The translations under genes were made by a program, and so were the position numbers. Shown piece after piece: positions 57,600-64,000 of a DNA stretch of 64,000 nucleotides. The stretch is from NCBI GenBank assembly GCA_016793325.1, contig JAEUKI010000094.1:62001-126000 (forward strand). The letters run 5' to 3'. Each line of letters starts with the position of its first letter. Position 1 is the stretch's first letter. The notes below the pieces were generated by a model. The model saw only the letters and a list, made by a program, of their open reading frames with translations. It ran no database searches and was not told where the DNA came from. The DNA comes from Myxococcales bacterium. GTDB taxonomy: Bacteria; Myxococcota_A; Polyangia; Polyangiales; Ga0077539.

Positions 57600-60443
57600 G
57601 TGATCGACGCGCTCGAATGCGGTTGCAGCGAGGGCGCGCCATGCGCAACGCTCGCGGCCCACGAGATGGAGCGGCGCTTTCACGTCTTCGTGCGCAGGTG
57701 CTCGGGGCTCGGGTATCACGTCGAGGTGCTCGGGCGGAGCGAGCTCGCGACGTTCGCGGAGGACGTGGACGAGGCGCGCGCGGATCTCGCGAAGGTGCTC
57801 GCGAGGCTGCTGGCGAGGGACCCGGAGTTCGATCGGTCTGTTCCGCCGCTGCGCGAGGTGCGGATTCGTCGCGTCGAGGTGAACCTTCGCGCGCTGCAGG
57901 GCGAGCGGCTATTGCCGTTTCCGTTGCGGCTCACGGTGGTGGTCCACGCGCCGTACGAAGACGACGCGCCGGAGGGGAGCGTGGTGGTGCGCGTTCCTCG
58001 GCTCAACGTGCGGCGGTCGCTCGCGAACGAAGCGGACACCGAAGCCATGGTCGAAGAGATCGTTCGGCAGCGGCTCTTCATGGCGGACGCGAGTCAGCTG
58101 CTCGCGTTTGCGTACGACGGCGACGAGACGATCGAGCCGTTGACCGTGTCGTTTCGCGCGAATTTTGCCACGGTGGACGACGGGGACGGCCCTGCGAAGA
58201 AGCGCAAGCGATCGTCGCTCGCCGAGGCCTGTCGCGACGTGACGGACGAGGCGCGATCGCAGACGCTCGACCGCGCGTTTGCCCGCGACGAGACGCTCGC
58301 GACGTTGACCTCTGTGCTCACCGCGCGACGCAACGCGAGCGTCGTCCTCGTCGGCCCCGCGGGCGTCGGAAAGAGCGCGATCGTCAACGAGCTCGCGTAT
58401 CGCATGGTCGAGTCCGACGAAGCGTCGCCGTTGCATGCGATGGAGCTGTGGGCCACGTCGGGCGCGCGCTTGGTGGCAGGCATGCGCTACCTCGGCGAGT
58501 GGCAAGCGCGCGTTCAGCGCATGTTGGACGCGCTGAAAACACGCCGCGCCGTGCTGCACATCGAGGACCTCAGCGAGCTCTTCGGCAGCGCGCAGAGCGA
58601 GAGTGGAATGGACATTCCAGGCTACCTCTTGCCCTCGATCGAAGCGGGCGAGCTCGTCGTGTTGTGCGAGGCGAGCGCAGAGGACCTGTTGCGCGCCGAG
58701 CGTACGCACCCTGCGTTCGTTCGAGCGCTGCGCGCGATCACGGTCGCGCCGTTGGAGGGCCGCGCGCGAAAGAGCGCCCTCGAGTCGGTCGCAGCGCGGA
58801 TCGCGCGAGGCAAGCGCGTGCGCTTCACGGACGAGTCGCTCGTTCGCGCCGAGGACCTCTGCGAGCGCTTCGGCGACGGAACGGCCCTCCCCGGCGCGAG
58901 CGTCGCGCTCTTGCGCGCGGCCGTGTCCAACGCGCAGTCGTCGGTCACCGACACCAACGCTCCCAAGGCGCTCACGGCCGAGGACGTCACGCGCGCGTTC
59001 AGCGAGCGAACGGGCTATCCCCGCGCGCTCGTGGATCCGACGGTGCGGCTCGATCCCGACGATGTTCTCGCGCGATTGCGGGCCAGGGTCGTGGGTCAAG
59101 ACAGCGCGCTCATGTTGCTTCGCGACCTGGTCGTGACGTTGAAGACGGGGATGTCCGATCCGCTGCGTCCGCTCGGGTCGTTTCTCTTTCTCGGCCCCAC
59201 GGGCGTCGGAAAGACCGAGAGCGCCCTCTCGCTCGCGCACTACCTCTTCGGCGACGATCGCCGCGTCGCGCGCTTCGACATGAGCGAGTACGCAGCGCCC
59301 GGCAGCGCGCAGCGGCTCATCAGCGATTCTCCAGGCGGACAGGGATCGCTCACGCGAAGGGTCCGCGAGCAGCCCTTTGGCGTCGTGCTCCTCGACGAGA
59401 TCGAGAAGGCCGACGCGGGCGTTCACGATCTACTGCTGCAAATCCTCGGTGAAGGACGGCTCACCGACGGCTCGGGCCGCACGGTGAGCTTTCGCAACAC
59501 CGTGGTGGTCCTCACGTCGAACCTCGGCGCCGACACGGTCAATCGCTCGATGGGCTTCTCGCCGTCATCGACACCGCAATCGAAAGACGTCGCGGCGCAC
59601 TACGTCTCTGCGGCGGCGCAGTTCTTCAGGCCCGAGCTGCTCAATCGCGTGGATCACATCGTGGCGTTCTCGTCGCTCAGCGAAGAGACCGTGCACACGA
59701 TCACGCGGCGCGCGGTCGAGAGCGCGCTCGGCCGCGAGGGGCTCTTTCGACGGGGGGTCAAGGTCCGCTACGACGACGCGGTGCTCTCGGCGCTCGTGAA
59801 GCTCGGCTACGACCCGCGCTACGGGGCGCGTCCGCTCAAGCGCGCGATCGAGCAGTGGGTGATCGCGCCGATCGCGAGGGTCCTCGCTGCGCGAGGCGCG
59901 TCGACGCCGCGCGAGGTCGAGCTCGTGGTTCGCGGCGCGGGAATCGCCGTGGCTCCGACGAGCACGCCGGAGGTGTCCGCGATGAGCGCGTCGGACGTTC
60001 GCGCAGAGTTGCATCGACGGGCCGAGCGGCTCGCAGCGCGGTCGGTGTTGCTGGCGATCGAAGCGGTGGACGCCGGCGCGGGCTCGCGCGCGCGATGGCT
60101 CATCGAGCGCTACGCGTCGTGGTGCGAAGAGCACGAGGCCACGGTGACGATCGAGCCCTCGGGGCGACTGCGCGTCGAGGGCGTGATCGCCGCGGCGATC
60201 GTCTTCGAAGAGGGAACCCACGAATTCGAAGCGGGCTCGGGCATCGCGCGCGTCCGCGTTCGCGTGGACGAAGGCGTCTCGCGCGACGCCAAGAGCGACG
60301 GGGGCGTGCGGCTGTACACGGTCGTTCCCGAGCCGGCGGTGTGGGACGTGGCGACCGAGCTCGAGCGCGTGGGCCCATGGGAGCGCGCGGTCGAGGGCGA
60401 AGGGCTCGATCGATTCGTGCTCGCGCGCATGGCGAACGGGTGA
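57600..60443 (+). CDS. ClpB-like protein with two AAA+ modules and unusual flanking domains
   Basis: A 947-residue ATPase. AAA-1: Walker A GPAGVGKS at 252-259, but the Walker B site reads 'VLHIEDLSEL' (318-327), with Glu-Asp in place of Asp-Glu. AAA-2: Walker A GPTGVGKT at 532-539, Walker B 'VVLLDE' at 595-600, sensor-1 'LTSN' at 638-641, Arg finger in 'FFRPELLNRVD' and sensor-2 in 'YGARPLKR'. There is no Clp_N repeat and no middle coiled coil. Unfamiliar N- (1-225) and C-terminal (780-947) regions flank the AAA pair. No ClpP loop seen. Probably a disaggregase-like unfoldase. GTG start. Confidence 0.85.
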   Translation: MIDALECGCSEGAPCATLAAHEMERRFHVFVRRCSGLGYHVEVLGRSELATFAEDVDEARADLAKVLARLLARDPEFDRSVPPLREVRIRRVEVNLRALQGERLLPFPLRLTVVVHAPYEDDAPEGSVVVRVPRLNVRRSLANEADTEAMVEEIVRQRLFMADASQLLAFAYDGDETIEPLTVSFRANFATVDDGDGPAKKRKRSSLAEACRDVTDEARSQTLDRAFARDETLATLTSVLTARRNASVVLVGPAGVGKSAIVNELAYRMVESDEASPLHAMELWATSGARLVAGMRYLGEWQARVQRMLDALKTRRAVLHIEDLSELFGSAQSESGMDIPGYLLPSIEAGELVVLCEASAEDLLRAERTHPAFVRALRAITVAPLEGRARKSALESVAARIARGKRVRFTDESLVRAEDLCERFGDGTALPGASVALLRAAVSNAQSSVTDTNAPKALTAEDVTRAFSERTGYPRALVDPTVRLDPDDVLARLRARVVGQDSALMLLRDLVVTLKTGMSDPLRPLGSFLFLGPTGVGKTESALSLAHYLFGDDRRVARFDMSEYAAPGSAQRLISDSPGGQGSLTRRVREQPFGVVLLDEIEKADAGVHDLLLQILGEGRLTDGSGRTVSFRNTVVVLTSNLGADTVNRSMGFSPSSTPQSKDVAAHYVSAAAQFFRPELLNRVDHIVAFSSLSEETVHTITRRAVESALGREGLFRRGVKVRYDDAVLSALVKLGYDPRYGARPLKRAIEQWVIAPIARVLAARGASTPREVELVVRGAGIAVAPTSTPEVSAMSASDVRAELHRRAERLAARSVLLAIEAVDAGAGSRARWLIERYASWCEEHEATVTIEPSGRLRVEGVIAAAIVFEEGTHEFEAGSGIARVRVRVDEGVSRDAKSDGGVRLYTVVPEPAVWDVATELERVGPWERAVEGEGLDRFVLARMANG

Positions 60444-60546
60444 AAGAGGGCGCGGGGTGTGGGTGGGAAGGTGGGCAAGCAGCGGGTGCGCTGGAGCACG
60501 CGCGCGGGGCGCGGCAGTGGGGCGCGGCAGCAAGCGCGCGGGGCGC

Positions 60547-60809
60547 GGCAGCAAGCAGCCGCGCATTGTGCCTCGAAGACATCACGGGGCACCGTCACGC
60601 GAGCTATCTCGGCAGGCGTTCTCGCTCGCGCTCGAACTTCGAGACAAGAGTCGTTCGAACTTCACCCGCACGTTTACAGGCGATCCGAAGCACGCCAGCG
60701 TAGCAGTGCGCTTGCCTCAGTTCGAGCGCGAGCGAGAACGCCTGCGGAGCTAGCTCGAGATCACGTGCTAACAGGCTCTGCGAAGCACAGTGCGCGGCTG
60801 CTTGCTGCC
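60547..60809. repeat. 263-bp palindromic element, copy 2
   Basis: Same length and orientation as copy 1 with no gap. Outer arms 60547-60575 and 60781-60809; inner arms 60612-60639 and 60718-60745 (27 of 28 bases paired). The arms are conserved and the loops diverge between copies (hairpin at the centre is lost here). Before it, at 60502-60546, three units like GGGGCGCGGCAG lead in. Together with the gaps at 60444-60546 and 60810-60841 this fills the 398 bp between the AAA+ and SUKH genes. Confidence 0.88.
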
Positions 60810-60841
60810 GCGTCGAGCATGATCGAGTTTCGCTCGTGACC

Positions 60842-61612
60842 ATGGGAACCGAGACCACAGCATCCCTGATCGCGTACCTTCGCGCGCTCGCCCCCGAGTT
60901 CTTCGCCGCTCGAATGCGAGGGGCCAGCGAGGCCGACATCCTGCGGCTCGAGCAGGCGGCGGGGCTCCGCATGAGCGATGGTCACCGCGAGTTCTTGCGG
61001 GCCATGGGAGCGACTCCGGCGCGGGTGCTCAACCCGTTTCTCAACGATCACGATTTCTGCGTCGACACGCTGGTCGCGGAGCACGAGCAGGCTCGGCGAG
61101 ACGAGATCGTGCTGCCCGCGGGCGTGATGTACTTCTCGTCCTCGGAGATCACGGGCGCGAACCTCTTTCTGCGGCACGGCGCGGCGCCGAGCGACGATCC
61201 CGAGATCGGTGACATCCACCCCAAAACCGGGGCATTCGTGCTGATGGACGCGAGGCACCTCGAGAGCTACCTGCGGTGGCACGCGTTCTCCTTTCGGATG
61301 AGCCAGCTCGACAACGAGCTTCACGTGCGACCGCTGTGGAATGCAGAGCACGAGCGATGGGAGGGCAATCCAGCAGCGTGCCGCGGCCTCCTCGAGCGTC
61401 AGGGCTTCGAGCGCGTGTTCGCGATCGGGACCCGTGCCGAGTGCTTCGAGCACGATGGCATCGCGGTGCTCCTGTACCAGGATGGGTCCATGGCGATGGC
61501 CGGTGACGACCTCGTTGCGCTGAACGCGCAGGCCGAGGCCATGGCCGTGGAGACCAAACTCGTCATCGAGCGGATGCCCAATCGAGGACGCTTCCGGGCG
61601 CCGCGCGAGTGA
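60842..61612 (+). CDS. SUKH/SMI1-KNR4-family protein
   Basis: A 256-residue soluble protein. The first 130 residues fit a SUKH (SMI1/KNR4) domain: 'LEQAAGLRMSDGHREFLRAMG' is the family's signature (acidic/polar turn, then EFL and a gly/ala step). SUKH proteins in bacteria are mostly immunity proteins against polymorphic toxins. No toxin gene is nearby, so this one is orphan. ATG 60842 (or GTG 60836) has no clear ribosome binding site; the gene starts 33 bp after the palindromic element. Confidence 0.7.
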   Translation: MGTETTASLIAYLRALAPEFFAARMRGASEADILRLEQAAGLRMSDGHREFLRAMGATPARVLNPFLNDHDFCVDTLVAEHEQARRDEIVLPAGVMYFSSSEITGANLFLRHGAAPSDDPEIGDIHPKTGAFVLMDARHLESYLRWHAFSFRMSQLDNELHVRPLWNAEHERWEGNPAACRGLLERQGFERVFAIGTRAECFEHDGIAVLLYQDGSMAMAGDDLVALNAQAEAMAVETKLVIERMPNRGRFRAPRE

Positions 61613-61632
61613 GGCTCGAGGGAGGCCAACGC

Positions 61633-61804
61633 GGCCTCACCCCCGCTACCGCGCGCCCCTCTCCCGCGCGGGACCGCGGGAGAGGGGCTACTTCGACCGA
61701 AGCGTTGTGGCAGAGAACCAACAGCTGCCCGCGAAGCCCACAAAATCAAAGCCCCTCTCCCGCGATTTCGCGGGAGAGGGGCGCGCGGCAGCGGGGGTGA
61801 GGCC
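61633..61804. repeat. Double-hairpin repeat element (BIME-like)
   Basis: A 172-bp structure in the 353-bp gap 61613-61965. Two perfect hairpins share the same 13-base arms CCCCTCTCCCGCG: 61656-61668/61675-61687 (6-base loop) and 61752-61764/61769-61781 (ATTT loop). The outer arms GGCCTCACCCCCGCT.. at 61633-61659 and its complement at 61778-61804 pair with one mismatch in 27. The layout is like that of REP/BIME elements. The rest of the gap, 61805-61965, has no recognisable feature. Confidence 0.8.
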
Positions 61805-61965
61805 GGGCGCTCGCTGCGCTTCTGCGTGGCAAAACGCAGCACGAAACGCGTACTCGAATCGACGCTCTCTCGACGCTCGTCGGGCGATGACGCTCGATCG
61901 CACGACGCGCTGGACTTCGCCTCACGGAGCTGGCGACGAAGCGAAGCCCGCCCCACTCCCCCACT

Positions 61966-63237
61966 TCACCGCATCATGAGCCACGCGTCGACGGCGTTGC
62001 GTTGCTCCATGGTGAACATCCCTCGCGGGGGCATCACGGGGGCCATCATGAGCACGACGCTGTTGCGGATCTTCATCCGATTGGCGTCCCAGCCCATGTA
62101 CGTCGAGAGGTCCGGCGCCTGTCCGCCCATGCCCGGAAAGTGGCAGTCCGCACACGAGGACGCGTAGATCGACTGCATCGTCGCGCGCCAGATCGCCTCG
62201 GGGGTCTGCGTTCCCGTGTCGGCGGCGTAGCGGCGCGGAGCCATCGCGCTCGAGACCCACACTTCGTCCATGCTCGCGGGCGAGAGCGTGGAGTTCGCGT
62301 CGAGCATGGTTCCTGTGGTCATCGAGACGCGGCCCGTCGCGTAGGTCCCGAGCTCGCGGCCCGAGACGAACCACACGCGCGGGCCCGAGCGAACCATCGC
62401 CGTGATCGGCGCGGGCGCGCGAAACACGCCTTCGAGCGTTCCGTCGGCGGCTTCGGCCCACAGGACGGGGCCCGCGGACGCGATCACCTTGCCCATCGCG
62501 TCGATGGCCACCGCCGTTGCGCCTGGGAGATTCCAGGTGCGCAGGCGACCCGTCGCGGCGTCGAGCACTTTGATGCGATCGGGGCTCACGCCCGCGAACA
62601 GGTTGTTGCTCGCGCCGAAGGCCGTGAACGGGCCCTCCATCACGCGGCGGATGTTCATCCCGTCGGAGATCGAGAGGTGCGTCTCCGAGGCAAATCCCAC
62701 GAAATTCATCCCGCCGTGCGCGACCCATCGGACCGACATGCCCGTGAGTCCGTAGCGATCGCCGACGATCTCGAGCAGGTTGTCCGGTCGCACGCGATGC
62801 ACGCGGCCCATGGCGTCGACGGCGATCGTCCACGTTCCCGTGCCCACCACCGCGGGAACGGTCGCGGCCGAACGCCACATCGTGATCTCTGCGTTCGACG
62901 CGAAGAGCGCGCCCGCCCGAAGCAGACGCATGCCCAGCGAGCCGAAGAACGCCGTCGTCCCCGCGTTGTCGGTCACCGCCTGAACGGTCCCGAGCGGCAC
63001 CATCATGTTGTTGTAGGTGATCGCTCGGACGAACAGCGGCGCGGCGATCGTCGGCAGCGTTCCGCCGTCGCTGGGGGGCGCGGTGCTGTCCGGCGCGGGG
63101 CCCGTGTCCGTCCCGACCGACGTGTCCGTCACCACGCCGCTGTCCATGGGCGGAGGCGGCTCCGTGGGGCCGCACGCGGCGACGGACAGCGCGACGACGC
63201 TCGACGCGAAGCACCAGCGCACGATCGATCTCGTCAC
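61966..63237 (-). CDS. Lipoprotein with C-terminal cytochrome c-like motif
   Basis: A 423-residue exported protein: signal peptide (TRSIVRWCFASSVVALSVAAC, lipobox), then a Asp/Thr/Ser/Pro linker, a beta-propeller-like middle ('FVGFASETHLSI', 'VSPDRIKVLDAATGRLRTW'), and at the C-terminus a c-type heme site CADCH with 'VMPPRGMFT' as possible axial Met region. It starts at GTG 63237, overlapping the DUF1501 stop (GTGA). The pairing of a DUF1501 and a cytochrome-like protein is common in planctomycetes and myxobacteria. Confidence 0.8.
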   Translation of the reverse strand: MTRSIVRWCFASSVVALSVAACGPTEPPPPMDSGVVTDTSVGTDTGPAPDSTAPPSDGGTLPTIAAPLFVRAITYNNMMVPLGTVQAVTDNAGTTAFFGSLGMRLLRAGALFASNAEITMWRSAATVPAVVGTGTWTIAVDAMGRVHRVRPDNLLEIVGDRYGLTGMSVRWVAHGGMNFVGFASETHLSISDGMNIRRVMEGPFTAFGASNNLFAGVSPDRIKVLDAATGRLRTWNLPGATAVAIDAMGKVIASAGPVLWAEAADGTLEGVFRAPAPITAMVRSGPRVWFVSGRELGTYATGRVSMTTGTMLDANSTLSPASMDEVWVSSAMAPRRYAADTGTQTPEAIWRATMQSIYASSCADCHFPGMGGQAPDLSTYMGWDANRMKIRNSVVLMMAPVMPPRGMFTMEQRNAVDAWLMMR

Positions 63238-64000
63238 CGACGAATCTCCCGCATCACCGCGCCGTCACGCATGAAGCGCCGCGGATCGACCCCGAACGCG
63301 TCGAGGAACGTCGCGAGCACGTCCGCCGGCGTGATCGCGCGGACGCCGTCGGGAAACATCCTCGTCGTCGACAAGAGCTGCCGCGGGTCCGTCGTTCCGA
63401 AGCTGAAATTGCCGCGGAACCTCGGAGAGATGATCACCGCCGAGTTGCTCGGATAGTGATCGCGCCCGCCGTACACGTTGATTTGTGGTGTGCGGCAGAA
63501 ATCGCTCGTCACGAGGATGTGCGTGTGGTCGATGAGCTTGTGCCCCGCGACCGTCGGGTGATCGGTCGCCGAGAGCACGTCGATCAGGCCCGCCAGCATG
63601 TTGAAGAGCTCTTGCTGGTGCTGCGGCTGGTCTTCGTAGTTCGAGAAGTGCGTGTCGAAGCTCGTCGTCGCGAAGCTCACGCACCGCGCGAGGTTGAGCC
63701 GAAACGCTTCGACTGCGAACGCCGCGTTGGGGATCACGCCGTTCTCGAAGACGTACGGCATCACCGTGCTCGTCCCCGGCTGCATCGGGCGATAGATCGG
63801 CGCGAGCTCAGCCTTGGCCGCGAGCGCCGCTGTAGAAAAGAGATTGGTCAGCTCGGGGTTCGCGTGGATGCGCTCGAGCGACTCGAGCTGCTGCTCGACG
63901 CCCTGGTACACCTGCGGAAAATACGAGCGATCCGCGAGCTCGCGCGTCTCGTCGCGGAGCACTTGGTTCACGGCCGAGCGCGTCGCGCGGTCGGTCGCGC
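63234..64000 (-). CDS. DUF1501 family protein, N-terminus beyond window
   Basis: The C-terminal part of an alkaline-phosphatase-like DUF1501 protein; the frame remains open to the right edge, so the N-terminus, probably with a Tat signal, is missing. Visible are 'SFDTHFSNYEDQPQHQQELFNML' (metal-site His/Asp region), 'HILVTSDFCRTPQIN' and a final 'ADVLATFLDAFGVDP'. Coupled to the downstream lipoprotein by a 4-bp overlap. The biological role of the family is not established. Confidence 0.88.
   Translation of the reverse strand, partial: ATDRATRSAVNQVLRDETRELADRSYFPQVYQGVEQQLESLERIHANPELTNLFSTAALAAKAELAPIYRPMQPGTSTVMPYVFENGVIPNAAFAVEAFRLNLARCVSFATTSFDTHFSNYEDQPQHQQELFNMLAGLIDVLSATDHPTVAGHKLIDHTHILVTSDFCRTPQINVYGGRDHYPSNSAVIISPRFRGNFSFGTTDPRQLLSTTRMFPDGVRAITPADVLATFLDAFGVDPRRFMRDGAVMREIRR

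Noticed and set aside
55715-59452. A 1245-codon frame running across the palindromic element, the membrane-protein gene and the AAA+ gene
   Set aside because: It crosses two well-supported genes and a repeat; the translation is Arg-rich with no motif.

Overview
The window is about 68% GC chromosomal DNA from a bacterium that looks like a member of the Myxococcota (myxobacteria in the broad sense). The evidence is the base composition, the many lipoproteins with Asp/Ser/Gly/Val/Thr-rich linkers after the lipobox cysteine, DUF4215-type and 'NCGSCGNxC' cysteine-rich surface proteins, DUF1501/DUF1552/DUF1592-type secreted proteins, PEGA/TPR-style envelope proteins, and an alternative complex III plus caa3 oxidase cluster. 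This assignment is inference; no rRNA or tRNA gene was seen.

Layout. 1-2928: MacAB-type efflux operon on the minus strand, its permease cut by the left edge. 3083-13573: a TPR protein, a small DUF3006-like protein, a possible 2OG-Fe(II) oxygenase, a 900-residue protein of unknown function, two lipoproteins (CAP-like and thioredoxin-like), gpmI and a dienelactone-hydrolase-family protein. 13721-19459: a flavin amine oxidase, a hypothetical protein, an ABC-F ATPase, a pirin-family protein with a signal-like N-terminus, and a LysR regulator. 19520-30542: secreted and lipoprotein-rich stretch, with an alpha/beta hydrolase, a DUF4215 repeat lipoprotein, a coupled zinc-ribbon/DUF1592/DUF1552 operon, a coiled-coil protein with 27-bp repeats, a Roadblock-like protein and a Ca-dependent PI-PLC-like lipoprotein. 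30580-33296: a squalene-hopene-cyclase-family enzyme with an anchored partner. 33398-47012: a large minus-strand respiratory cluster, actABCDEF, then a small membrane protein, SCO, and coxB(caa3)-coxA-coxC-subunit IV. 47122-54256: envelope proteins, a CMAS-family methyltransferase and a GAF-GAF-GGDEF diguanylate cyclase. 54572-55639: recA. 55640-61965: a repeat-rich island. 61966-64000: a DUF1501 plus c-type cytochrome pair, cut by the right edge.

The respiratory genes form the functional core. ActABCDEF should oxidise menaquinol and pass electrons to the caa3-type oxidase, whose subunit II carries a fused cytochrome c and whose subunit I has the A2-type YSHP motif. SCO should help load CuA. 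Several operons are translationally coupled by ATGA, GTGA, TTGA or TGATG overlaps.

The most unusual region is 55.6-61.8 kb. Two 263-bp elements in the same orientation and with no gaps between them (about 84% identical) flank a divergent pair: a four-helix membrane protein and a ClpB-like double AAA+ protein with unfamiliar ends. Each element contains nested inverted repeats; the 28-bp inner arms are 28/28 and 27/28 complementary while the loops have diverged. A lone SUKH (SMI1/KNR4) gene and a separate double-hairpin element follow. Other unusual points are a carbohydrate-binding-like module inserted in the DUF1592 protein, a 23-residue insertion between CuA ligands, and a pirin lacking its glutamate metal ligand.
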